In this document: in pieces, positions 9,666 to 20,738 of the stretch
How the letters are laid out: each line of letters begins with the position of its first letter
Position numbering within the stretch: the stretch's first letter is position 1
Source: Dendrocalamus latiflorus
Taxonomy: Eukaryota; Streptophyta; Magnoliopsida; Poales; Poaceae
DNA length: 64,000 nt
Assembly (NCBI GenBank): GCA_017311315.1
Contig: CM029666.1
Location: 37,768,749 to 37,832,748, forward strand
Direction of reading: 5' to 3'
Notes under the pieces: generated by a model
The model's database searches: none
What the model saw: the letters and a program-made list of their open reading frames with translations, nothing else
What the model was told of the DNA's origin: nothing
Made by a program: the position numbers and the translations under genes

Positions 9666-10945
9666 AATCTGCACAGCATGACAATAGCTGTATAGATTGA
9701 CCAATCTGCATAGCTTGTACCCAAACATTGCAAACAGTTGTAACACAAAACCAAAACTCCAAACTGGACAAATACAATATAATCAATCAAATGCTGCAGC
9801 TTGCCTAAACAAAAAATTTTCCCATAATTTACGCAGTACTAATCAGACAATTATCTAATAACATAATATGTAGTCATCATACAAGGAAACTACAGCTACA
9901 AGTTACAACCTTGCTTTGGCAAGGCTCCTACAAACTGTTCTTAAGAAACTTTAGCATCCTGAGGAAATAATCACACCCTACAACAGTTACAGAGATAAGC
10001 TTCTGTGCACTTGTCACCAGGCCAACAACAAAAGTTACAAAACAAAAACACAAAGCATGGATGCCATCTAGATTGATCGACAAACTATGAATTCCAAAAG
10101 TATTTTACAGGGGAACTTCAAATGTCATCAAATATAGAATGCACTGCTGATTATAAATAAGTACAGCCCACAAAAATAGCACCAAAGATTTCTTTGACGC
10201 ATCATATGTCCTAACAGAATTAGAGGGAAAAAATAGACTACATATGGTATGAATCACCACAGTGTGACTTGTGTAATACATTACAAACCCATGCCTACAA
10301 ACCTATTCATTCTGATTAAAAGAGCCATGCTACCCAGTAAAAATCCTGAAGCGGCACAGCTCTCATCCTTTAATAACCAATTCGAACAATTTTGGCCAAA
10401 TACTCAGTTATCTGGAAATAGTAAAACGGTGGTTATCCTTACACCAATCCTCTAGACAACATTTGCGATAGTAGTATAGTACTCTAATGGCAATAGAAAG
10501 CAGCAGGGACCAAAAAATTTCAGTAACGATGGCAAATCTACAGCAACTGAAGAGCAGTACAGGACCATCCATACAGTGATACAGTAACGAACTGACACCA
10601 CTATTGCATCGAATACTCCAAATACCCTTTGTTCAGTCCCGAATCTGATACGCTAGTACTCCAATTGAATAGCACAACATGGCAACGAGAAGCATTCTGC
10701 TGCCCAGATGTACTCATCAATAGACGCGAAAACCTAACACAAACAGCTAATCGATTTAACTAGAGATCTAATCTAACTATCAAACAAAAACCACAGGAGA
10801 AAATTGCAAAACCTATAACATCTCATAGCTCATGAGGCCGCAACAGCTATATAACAAACTAGGGTACCACCCCATATGACAAACTAGGGTGCTACAAAAC
10901 AGTAGAGTTAGATCTGCGGGATGCCGGCGTGGGAGGAGTCCAGAC

Positions 10946-11143
10946 CTGGTAGACGGCGGAGGTGGACGTGACCATGGCGAAGGAGGACTGGACGCCGGCG
11001 GCCGAGTCCGCGGCCGACGCGGCGGCCACGAGGCGGCGCTGCAGCTCGTAGGGGGTGGCGGCGGAGGCCTCCAGCTCGCCCTTGAGCTGCTTGGCCGTCC
11101 ACTCGTCGCCGGAGCTCCGGCACACGAAGGTGTACACGCCCAT
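10946..11143 (-). pseudogene. Captured 60S acidic ribosomal protein P3, first exon
   Basis: P3 is the plant-specific member of the ribosomal stalk P-protein family. From ATG at 11143 the frame reads MGVYTFVCRSSGDEWTAKQL, then a Leu/Ala-rich helix with ATPYELQRRLVAAASAADS and ends at SAVYQ (66 residues), after which GTCTGG looks like an intact splice donor. The remainder of P3, including the acidic tail, does not follow in coding frame. The frame stays open upstream of the Met as well. It lies inside the hAT element near its right end on the opposite strand to LEA14, so I infer transposon capture. Confidence 0.85.
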
Positions 11144-11521
11144 TCCTGCGTCTCCTGGATGCGTCTGCGTGCGCGGCGGCGGAGTCCGAGGAGCTGGGTT
11201 GCGGCCGTGCGGGAGACGGACGGAAATGGCCAAATGGGGACTGGGTCTCAGGTCTGGGGAAATGGCCGAACGGAATGGCCTGGCCCTGGCGTGACGCGTG
11301 GGATCGATAATTACCGACGGTAATTATCGATTAAATACGGTATTTTTCGAAAACGATCGGAAGAGAGCTAAATCGTTTTCGTTTTCATTATCGGATATTT
11401 TTACCGTTCTCGTTTCCGTTTTATCGGTTACCGTCACCGTTTCCGTTTAGAGGAAAAAATCGGTAATTTCTCGAAAACGATTTTCGGTAACCGAGAATTA
11501 CCGTTTTCGTTTTCAGCCCTA

Positions 11522-11565
11522 ACCATCCCGCTCACCAGCGAGGGCGAGATGAAGCTCCCCCACAC
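11522..11565 (+). pseudogene. LEA14-like fragment, continuation after hAT
   Basis: Directly after the hAT element the bases resume with the duplicated ACCATCCC and then encode PLTSEGEMKLP, which continues the LEA14 frame broken at 8645. The match stops at about 11560, where the usual C-terminal residues are replaced by unrelated sequence, so the gene copy was already partial or has been cut a second time. Confidence 0.78.
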
Positions 11566-12763
11566 TCCGGGACCTATTTCTGAACAATTTTGTGGCTGCG
11601 GTTTCATGATTGAACTGATTTATTTGCTCATTATTAGCTTCCAGTGGCTACAAGGATTGACTAAGATTGTACCAGTAGTCTTCCACTCTTGATTGTTTGC
11701 TCCGTGGATTCCTGTTGAAACAGTGGCGGATCTAGGACTAAAATGTAGCTAAGGCAGATTTACAAGTGTGAAGCAAATAGTATAACCCAAAATCAAAATA
11801 ATCCATGATCAAACTATATTGCAATCCGAGATTTCATGTTTTGTTCCTGCCTTTCCTTACTGCTATCTAAGTACTCATTTAACTAATTGTTGGCCTTCCT
11901 TGGAATACAGAATTACAAATGATGACTGATATGCAAATTAACACCAGAAGAAGATCAATGAAATACAACAATCCTCCATGCTTGACGATTTGGAAGAGTT
12001 ACATGAGATCAACTAAAAATTGGCTAGCGGACAACATGGAATATTAAAAAGTTAATGCTTCAATTGTATAAAAAAGAAACATTAAGAAGAAGAAAAGTTG
12101 AGCAATTAGGTGAAATGCAGTAATCAACAAGAGTTATTAGTTTATACCTGGCATTGCACATCAATGCCTTTGCTCTTGTACTCAACATAGGGACATCTCG
12201 AGAATTGATCAACGTACCTGAGAAATTCAAAACAAAGCGGTCTTACTGTCGGTTCTAATAAATAGTTGAGTTCAAAAATAGAAAACATTCACTTTAACTG
12301 AGATACAACCAACCCTTTTCAGTTTGCATTTAGTTATATCCTATAGGCAGCCTTTTGAAACAAATTAACGTTCTTCTATATTATCTAGAGAAAGCTATGA
12401 TCTACCCGGCCAAAGAATGCATTACATTTACAGAATGTCTCTCTTAGTCTCTCCAATAGAGTATAAGGAATATAACTAAATAAGGCCTGTTTTTTATATC
12501 AAGATTGACCACATGACAACATGTAATTATCCAAGTAACCCATTCAAAAGTTACAATAAAACACATGAAACTAATTTCGATGGTGTAGATGTCTCTGTCC
12601 ACACCACTTCAAAAGAAATTGAGGGGACTAAGGACTAATGGACAAAACCGAAATTATTTATAACCAAATAATTCAATGCTTTCTATATGACATATCTACA
12701 ATTTCACTTTCCACTTCCAATCTCGCCGGTTCTTTCCTACTAACATGTATTTTGGCAAGTAAT
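11566..12763. other. No confident gene; one possible exon
   Basis: A/T-rich sequence. CAGTGGCGGATCTAGGA near 11723 resembles the terminus of the hAT element at 27646 and may be a remnant end. On the minus strand 12217-12148 is bounded by CAG and GT splice-like edges and reads YVDQFSRCPYVEYKSKGID in one frame; I do not recognise the protein, and a single short exon is weak evidence. Confidence 0.35.
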
Positions 12764-15700
12764 TGTAACATCCCAAATTTTGGATGTTTGAAATTTTGAA
12801 CAATTTAAAAAAAAATTTATTTGCATCTTACTGGCATTTGAATTTTGGTTCCATATCTTATTTGGGTTTTCCTGAGTTTTGTGCGGGTCAAAATGATAAC
12901 TAGAAATAAATCTCAAATAGAAATAAGAATTGTGAAGATAAAAGATAAGAAATAAATTAAATGTGAGTTTAAGACATTTAAAATCAAAATACCAAGGGCA
13001 AAGTTAAACAAAATATAAAATAGACAAGTAGTAGATTTTGCACCAAGATATTTGAGCAAAGATTTAAATTAAAAGTTCAAAAGTTGAAATCAATAATCCT
13101 AAACGTGAAATAGAAATTTAAAATAAAAATTCAAATTTAAAAATGTTCCCTGTTTTTCCTCTGATTTTCTCCTTTTCCTTCACACTGCCATGTGGGCCCC
13201 CTCTTCTTGCCTTTCCTTCCTCTCTCCCGGTTTTCCCCTATGGTGGACCCGTTCTTCCCTCCCTTTCTTCTTTCACTGGCAGCGGGCCCGCTCCCCCTCT
13301 CTATCTCTTTTTCCCCTGCCGCCTGAGCACGCCTCCCCTTCCTCTTTTTCCTTCTTCTCTCCCGCGCGCTCACGCCACCTCCTTCTTTCCTCTGTCGCGC
13401 ACAGCAAACTTCCTCCGCATGGCAGCCATGCACCAAGCCCTCGCCCACCGATTTCTCCCGTCGCCCCCGGTTTCCCTTGCGCGCCATGCCCCTGCGCCTC
13501 GCACACCCTAGCATCAGCTGCCCCCGTCGCATCCCCTCCTGCGCGCGCACGCTGCCCACGTCCACGCCGTCGCCCATGCCGCGCCATGTGCCCCGGTCGC
13601 CGGCTACAAATAGCCCCAGACCTCTCTGCTTCCCCAAAGCTCTCCCTCCACCTTTTTCTTCTGTGTTCGGTCGAGCTCCGTTCATGGCCGCCGGCGCCTC
13701 CATGACACTCCGACCATCGCGACGGCGATTTCTCCAAATTGAGCGCGTCACGGAGTGCGCCTGCTCCCCCTCTACCTCCCCTAGAGCTTAATTGGATTTT
13801 CATGCCACCGAGCTTGCGCAATGCTTTCTTCCCCAAGTCCGGCCGCCACCGCCATCCTCACCGCCGCCTCTCCCACGGTCAACGCCGGGACAATTCCCCT
13901 CGGTGGGAGCGACACCGGGGCACGCCGAAGCTATTCCAACCCATGGCCAAGACTTTCCGCCGCCCGAGCTCTCCGGCCACGGTGACCTCCTCCGCGCCGC
14001 CGCTGTGCACGCCGCCGGCCCACCGTAGGCACTCCCCGACCCAACCGGCAGCATGGTAAGCTTCACTTGGCCTCCCTTATGCTCACGCGCACGCTAATGT
14101 GCTCCCTCTTCCACGCCGGCGCCACCGTCCCGTTCCCGCCTCACCGCCGGCCGCCCTGCGCCGCCGCTAGCCCGCCACAGCACCTCCTGGCCTTCGCCGC
14201 CACCTCCAAAGGCTTCGTCTCCCCCACGGGTACCCGTTTTGACCGTCGCCACCGACACCCCGACCGCCACCCGCCGGCGACGCCGTCAGCCAAGCCCCGC
14301 CCGAGCCTCCTCTGTTCTTCCTCTGTTTGGCCACTGCCATCCCTCACTTCTCCTGTTTTGATTCCACCCTCATATCACTAAGTGGGCGCGGCCCAGTGGG
14401 TCACCAGCGCCTGTTGCTTACCACTCTCTCGGTGAGGTCCCAGGTTCGAATCCCCTTCCAACACTATTTATTTCCATTTTTATTCCTATTCTTTTTAATC
14501 CATTTCAATTAAGAAAATTCATGGAAAATTTAAGAATACTTTAGAGAAGCTATTAAATATTAAAGCATGGATCAATTATCATATGTTAGTAACTAATGTG
14601 CTTTGAATAATTGTTTTAAAGCTTAACTATTAATCAAGGACACATTAATGAATTGAGTAAAAACTTGTTTAGATTATGCTCTCATGGAATAATGATTTAA
14701 CAAGTAAAAATGTTCTAAAGAACAAATCATAAACCCATGTATTTCAGTAAAAGAGGTTATGTAAGATTTTGGCTAGTTCATATGTGATTAATTATATGGT
14801 TTGAATAATTATCTAGAAGACTTATTATTAACTAAAGATATTGACAAAGGCATTATGATTTCGATTAAGCATCCAAATTTAATAGAGAAGCTAATATTAT
14901 TTAATTAGAAGGTAAATAAGATTATTAGAGATTTTAAATCTAGGATTAATCCTTGGAAGCCAATAAATTACATTAGGATGTGAATAAGGTTATTTAGGAT
15001 TTAACATTTGGTTAAAAACCACATATAAAAAGGTAATGAACCTTTGTTGTCTATATTAAATGTAATTATTAATTAAAGGTATTAATATAGGAAGAGTGGC
15101 TTTGATTAAATATTCAACCTTAATAAAGATTAACCTTAATTATGATGTATGCCCTAATGTTCGTCATGCCATCATCAAATAAATCCCAATGGTAAATTTA
15201 AGTAAATAGCAATATTGACATGTAACCTTGTATAACAAGTGCAGCCCTATGTAAATGAAATTTAATTAAGATTAAAACCTAATAGAAGCTAAGTAAAGGC
15301 ATAAAATATAAGTGTCATGTTAGAAAGATATGTAAATGTGACAATTATAATAAAGCAACCCCTTGGTCATTTATAATTAAAATAGTCTCACCATTCGGCA
15401 TATTAAAGAACAAGGTAATGTTAACACAACCTAAAATCATACATCTCGAATTGCTAAAAGTATAAACCATAAGATTATTTGAGATTTAATAATAAATTAA
15501 ATATATATAAGTAGCTAATGTAATTGGAACAAAAGGCTAAGTTTTAATTAAAGATGTTAATAAGAGGTGGCTTTGGTTAGAAGTTCCAAATTTAGTAAAA
15601 ATATCCTTAGTCATAATTAAAAATACATCCATAGAAAGTACAAAATTTATTAAGAAACACATGAGCTTAATATATGTCTAATTACGGATTAGCTATTAAC

Positions 15701-18318
15701 ATATATGAATGACTAGTATGCCTATAGCATCCATTTTAGATATGATCCTACACTAAAGTAAAGGCTTAGGAAAAGTTAGGCATAATCTAAGGAAACTAAT
15801 AAAATTGAAATAAGTAATTAGGGAGTTTATGTATGGTTTAAATTCGGATTAGATGTCATGATAAATAATTAGTGTAACTTTAATATTTACATTGTAAATC
15901 TAATTATATATTAAGGCATTAATAAGAAGAAGCAGCCTTTGGATAAATGAGTATAATCAATAAAAATGGCCCTCAATTAACATGTAAGCATATATACCCC
16001 AATATTTATCATGCCACCATTAAGCAAATCTCAGCAATGTATTTCATTAAATAATGATAATGAGATATTACCTTGTACGATAATCTCTGCCTAGATAAAT
16101 AAATCTAAATTAAATATTGAGCCCTTGCTATTTATCTTAATCTAAATAATAGTGAAAGCCTACATCAGAGATTATTCTAAAAACTTAATAAAGATATCCA
16201 AAGGTTATAATACCTGCGACTAAAAGATTTATAGAATAAGTACAGATCTCATCCATCAGCGCAGTTTGCCTTCGCCATAACCTGAGTTGCAAGGAATGCA
16301 TACCCTAAAGATAGAATTTGTCCATTACACTCCTGCACCAGACCATAGGTCTAATCTAGTTCATGGAACTTCCTTGATAAATAACAAAATAATAAAAAGA
16401 GAATATTTATAAAAAGATCAAGTCATCGCCTCCCACCATCGGCCTTGCCTCAAACCACACAAATCACCCATTAACTCCAAGTAAAACTAAATTAAGTTTA
16501 TTCGGATTTGTTTGGATCTTTTGAGTTATTTGCCTTTATTTGTATTCAGTCATTTAGCGCGTAATTAGATATGGGAATCCTGAAGAATTAAAGGATCAAG
16601 CGTGATCAAGAGCGAATCGAAGATAAAGACCAAAAGCTCAAGACCATCAAATGAGATAGCTTTGAGTGAGCTCAAGACCGCGGTAAACCGCGCCAGGCGA
16701 GTCAATACTTTAATCATGTTGAACCTACATTTCTGCAAATTACTTTGTTTTAAATTATCAAATTGCATGCTGTTAGTTTATATGCAAATACATGTTTAAT
16801 TTACGATTCTAGTTATATGTCAATTGTTTACCTTGAATAATATTACCCTCCTTTGGAATATTTGAATGTGTGAACCTTGTCACCCTAGCAAAATTATAAT
16901 GGTAACTTTTGAAAATAAGTCCCTAATTATATGCCATGCTTAGTACTGCATAAATACTCAGGGGCACTGAAATGCCCCAAACATTGTTGTCATTTTGAAT
17001 CATGAGAAACTGGTTTGGGCAGTCATGGTGGGAATGACTGGTATATTTTTACATGATTATTTTATGCTCCCAAAAATCCTAACTTGCTTAAATATCTGAG
17101 CGGATGGCTTGGGGGCTGGTATGTGGTGCGGTGGGAGCACAAATCATGGAGTGTGGTAGAACCGCTCAGATAATACTAAGGACTGAATCTTGTGATGATC
17201 TCCTGATGTAAAACAGTACAACCACAAGTCTATAATGGGTACGACCTAGCTGAATAACTTGCAAGGGTTTAGTTCAGATATCACCGAGGAAAGTGGGTGC
17301 CAGGGTGTACTGGTTTACTCACAGTGAGGCACAGGGTGTACTGTACTCGCACGGCGCAAGAGGGGGCTTCTGACTGTGGTGGTGTAACCCTTCAGCGGTG
17401 AAACCTCAGCGTGGATGGTGTCTATCTAGATCGGAGTAAGGTAAAGGCTTTGTGATAAATTATCTGGGTCTCATGCCTAAGGAAGCATGTTGGCAACAAA
17501 GATAATTCATCTCTTGTGGTGAAAGTGTACAAACTCTGCAGAGTCAAAACTATTCGAATAGCCGTGCCCACGGTCAAGGGCGGACATGGGAACTTACTCG
17601 AGTTAGTTCTATTTAAAAATGTTTGGAAAATGGGAATGGAAAAGTGGAGGGCAGTGAAAGGCCCTAGTTTGGAATTGTCCTGGGTGTTGTCCCAGTGGTA
17701 AGTTAAGCGACTATAACGCTGAAGAAATTGCTATATGGTGCAGATGCCATGTAACGGTGGATGGAATCTGAATCGATATTAATAATGCATTTCCTTGTAC
17801 ATTATGATTTGGTTCAAACTGCTAGGTCTCAGGAAATTTTAAGTAATTGTATTCAAAAGCACTTTTCGCAAAATAAAACAACCCAAGCCTCTCCTTTGTT
17901 AAGCCATACATACTATTTATTTGCATTCTGTGTATTGGCTCGCGGAGCACGGGGTCGGAGTGCTCACGCTCGCTTTTGCGACAGAATTCAGAATCAGGAA
18001 TCAAATCACCTCGACTCAGCAACAAGATTGGACAAGCTGGCCGAGAAGATGAAGATGTCAAGGGCTAGGTCGCGAACCTCCAGTTGGCTGCCTGTGGGCA
18101 TGTCCTGAAGGTCCCACTTGCGTGCTTCGTTCTTCCGCTGCTGCAATTTCATGATTTCGGCCTAATCGGCCCATGAGTAAGTCTACTATTATATTTACGC
18201 TTCCGCATGATATGTATTTTGATATTCATTTCTGTAACTGTGAGCACTATCTACTGATCCAGGGAATAGTGCAATGAAATCACACAGGATTCTGGATGTT
18301 AATATCTGGGCTCCTACA
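12764..18318 (+). mobile_element. Probable solo LTR, 5.55 kb, Tekay/Del-type
   Basis: The block starts TGTAACATCCC and ends GGGCTCCTACA, with a matching 5-bp GTAAT on each side (12759-12763 and 18319-18323), as made by LTR-retrotransposon integrase. TGTAACA-type starts, a C-rich segment followed by an A/T-rich segment, and a GC-rich tail before TACA are known of long LTRs of Tekay/Del chromoviruses. No primer-binding site or gag-pol is seen, so it reads as one LTR left after recombination. 5.55 kb is longer than usual, so internal insertions are likely. A CCGGCTACAAATAGCCCC stretch near 13600 may be its TATA region. Open frames inside are not supported as genes. Confidence 0.68.
14385..14460 (+). 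repeat. Possible tRNA-derived SINE head
   Basis: GGCGCGGCCCAGTGGGTCACC (A-box-like) followed about 45 bases later by GGTTCGAATCC (perfect B box) resembles the tRNA-related head of plant SINEs. No tRNA cloverleaf or CCA end is formed. It lies within the putative long LTR and may be an insertion in it. Confidence 0.4.
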
Positions 18319-18323
18319 GTAAT

Positions 18324-19174
18324 CCCTCCAAACTTGCCATGCATTAGAGCAAGATGGAACCCCCAATCCCGCATATACCTTTGTTTGCTCGTAACACAGA
18401 GCCACAAACTGTAGATTGGAAGACGAAGGCTAGGGCTTACGAGCGAGGGAACTACTAGGAGGTAGATCTCCAGCACCGACATCGGGGTGGAGGAGGCTTA
18501 GGTGGGGTGACTCGGTCTTGGCTACGGCAAGGCAGGATGAACCCCTCTGACCGCCACGCCTTGCCCCCTGGTAGCCTGGCCATCGTGCGCCTGCCTTGGC
18601 CGCTCTAGGTCTAGGGTTAGCTCTCAATTTGGAATGATGCCTGTGCTTGCTTGATCGGTCAGCCAGGCTGCCCCTCTACCTCTGGCTTTGCTTGCTCGCA
18701 TCGCATATCTACTTATGTGCAGTGCGCACCTGGCCCGCTGGCTTCCTAGGCTGGACTGAAGTCACCGAAGCCGATGTTGTGTGCTCCCCAGAAACCAACA
18801 ATTGTCGCGAGCGCTCGCTGTCCATCACCGTTCTTGGCTCGCTCTGGAGGAGGGGCCGCTGGCGCCAAGGGTGGGGGTCCAGCGATGGAGCTCGGGAGAC
18901 TGCATGAGCTCGTCCAAAGGGCGGGTCCACCCTGTGTTGAAATTAGATTGGTTATGCAAGTCTTAGGCCTTGTTCAAAATCTTGTGTCTTTTGGTTGATT
19001 ACGAGAGAGATTGAGGGAGCAAGGGATACTCGCGTTGAGAAGCCACTTTATTCAAAGTAGCTCCTACAATAATTTCTACAAACGGTTTATAGAAATCACC
19101 TTAAAAAGCTAATCTATTCAAAAGTTAGCTTCTAAAAGCCAAAGGTCATAAGCTAGTTAGATCAGGACCTTATA
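18324..19174. other. GC-richer segment, no gene recognised
   Basis: Short open frames on both strands lack recognisable domains. The sequence just right of the GTAAT duplication (18324-18640, minus) could be an old exon or 5' UTR but I cannot name it. From about 18966 (TTAGGCCTTGTTC) to 19170 (GATCAGGACCTTA) the bases look like a short MITE with AAGCTTCTAAAAGCC-type internal sequence. Confidence 0.3.
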
Positions 19175-19429
19175 GGGCCTGTTTGGCAGAGCTCCACCAG
19201 CTCCAGATTCACCAAAAACAGCTTCACTCCACGAATTTTTACCCAAACGCTCTAGCTCCACGAAATTTGGATCCACCAAAATACTGGATCTAGCTCCAGA
19301 TTCATGAAATCCATGGAGCACCTCAAGGGGTGCTCCACCAAAACTTGTTTCGTATCTACTTGTGGAGTTATGTGGTAATTACCCACCAATGCCACTGGTT
19401 ACACACCCCTCCAACCGTTTTTTCTATTC

Positions 19430-19562
19430 GGCCTTCTTTGCCTCCGCCTCCGCGGCCGGGGGCGGCGACGGGTTCCTCGAGGGGTTCCTCCGATTCCTCC
19501 CCGCCGCCTCCGCCGCCGCGCACCGCCCCGCACGCTTCCGCGCCTGCCAAATCATCTCTGAG
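19430..19562 (+). pseudogene. Captured condensin CAP-G exon A
   Basis: The frame reads AFFASASAAGGGDGFLEGFL and ends RFRACQIISE, followed by an intact donor (GAG then GTGAGT). RACQ[IL]ISE is the N-terminal HEAT-repeat region of plant condensin I subunit CAP-G, which helps compact mitotic chromosomes. It continues across an intron of about 450 bp into the exon at 20011. The beginning of the gene is not seen. Confidence 0.78.
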
Positions 19563-20010
19563 GTGAGTGGGGTGAAATTTGTGAAAAGTCTTGTGTCAAT
19601 TCAAGATTTACAGTCAATTCTAGACACGAGTATTTGTTTTAGCTAACTTTAGGTTTGGTGAGTACTTGAGAAACTAGTATAATTGTTAGAGGCAAGGTTG
19701 GTTTGTGATCAGTTCTATTACTCTTTATCTGAGCGTAAGCTTGGCCTGGTTGTATGAATGTGCTCCAAGAAAACCTAGTCAAGGAGTTAAAAATCCTTTG
19801 ATGCTTGCAGCCTCCCTCTCGGAAATATTTTTTTTGGGTCTAGTTATACCTGCAATTTTATTTGAGGTAATTTTGTTGTTTCTTGGGGCTTTTCAATTTG
19901 GTTGCCAAGAAGTTTGTAATTCGAGCAGTTATTAATTTAGCTCGTGTCGAGAGGACCATTTCCACTTGTATTGCTTATTGCTAACATTTGCAATTCTTCA
20001 TCCCTTGTAG

Positions 20011-20214
20011 ATTATAATGCGGTTGCCGGATGACGCTGAGGTGAGTGATGAGGTTTGGGATGAAGTGATTGATAGCATGAAAGTTCGGGTTCAGGATAAA
20101 ATCCCTGCAATTCGTGTTTTCGCTGTGCGTGCATTGTCTCGTTTTGCGACTGACGGGGAGGATGGTGGCATCGTTGATCTCTTTCTTGAGACCCTAGAAA
20201 AGGAACAAAACACT
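20011..20214 (+). pseudogene. Captured condensin CAP-G exon B
   Basis: After an acceptor (TTGTAG) the frame reads IIMRLPDDAEVSDEVWDEVI and then MKVRVQDKIPAIRVFAVRAL and EDGGIVDLFLETLEKEQN, ending at a GTATGT donor. This is the HEAT-repeat stretch of CAP-G, joined in frame to exon A. Splice sites and frames are intact, so the fragment could be transcribed and spliced, but it covers a small part of the protein. It lies inside a Tourist-type element, so capture is the simplest explanation. Confidence 0.82.
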
Positions 20215-20738
20215 GTATGTGAGATCATTTTAACAGGCCTAATATGAATGATGGATTTGATGTTGCTGCATATGATTGTCTGATTTAGGCCTTGTTTCAT
20301 TTGTGAAGGAGGTCCGGAAGACAATAATTTTGTAATGGAAGACTAGTCTTCATTTAATCTTTAGTTATTTTTATGTATGGATAATCGCAATAGTTTTGAG
20401 ATGTTGTCATGGACATGGGTTAATTAATTATCTATCTTGTGCGTCAATGTTGAATGCTCATGAATATTTGTGTCGAGATATTGCATTTGTGTTCACAAAA
20501 AAAATTACACCATTTTTGGTGAATAAATATGAACAAAACACGTGTGCTATATGAAAAAAATATGTATCATACAACCCCAAGGGCAAAACAGGTCATTCCC
20601 ACCAAAAACTCAGTTTCGTGGATCTGTAGCTGCTGTGGAAGCCAAACAGTTTGTCCAGCTCCATGGTGGGATCTCAGATTCACGGTGGAGCTGCTCCACG
20701 GTGGATCTGGAGCTGGTGGAGCTCTGCCAAACAGGCCC

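Larger units (their letters stand above)
8646..11521. mobile_element. Ac/Ds-like hAT element, 2876 bp, non-autonomous
   Basis: The ends are TAGCGCTGAAAACGG and, as reverse complement, TAGGGCTGAAAACG, close to the TAGGGATGAAA termini of maize Ac/Ds. Both subterminal regions (8650-8830 and 11305-11515) are crowded with short motifs such as AAACGGTCGG, CGAAAACG, CCGTTTTCG and TACCGTC, as expected for hAT transposase-binding repeats. An 8-bp duplication (ACCATCCC) flanks it. No transposase is seen. The interior holds an 800-bp Mutator-type insertion (8866-9665), about 1.2 kb of A/T-rich sequence without recognised genes (9675-10885), and a captured ribosomal P3 exon (11143-10946). Confidence 0.9.
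19175..20738. mobile_element. Tourist/PIF-Harbinger-type element carrying CAP-G exons
   Basis: The left end GGGCCTGTTTGGCAGAGCTC and the right end form near-perfect inverted repeats of at least 35 bp (right end reads GGAGCTCTGCCAAACAGGCCC in part on the plus strand). A 3-bp ATA flanks both ends; 3-bp duplications and GGGCNTGTTTGG ends are typical of Tourist/PIF-Harbinger. Length is 1564 bp. The inside holds two condensin CAP-G exons in plus orientation. No transposase is present. Confidence 0.78.

Noticed and set aside
13137..14381. Several long Pro/Arg/Ser-rich frames on both strands
   Set aside because: GC-rich LTR sequence without codon bias, domains or splice structure; frames on both strands are open equally.
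14385..14460. Possible tRNA gene (perfect B box)
   Set aside because: No acceptor or anticodon stem can be formed; at best a SINE head.
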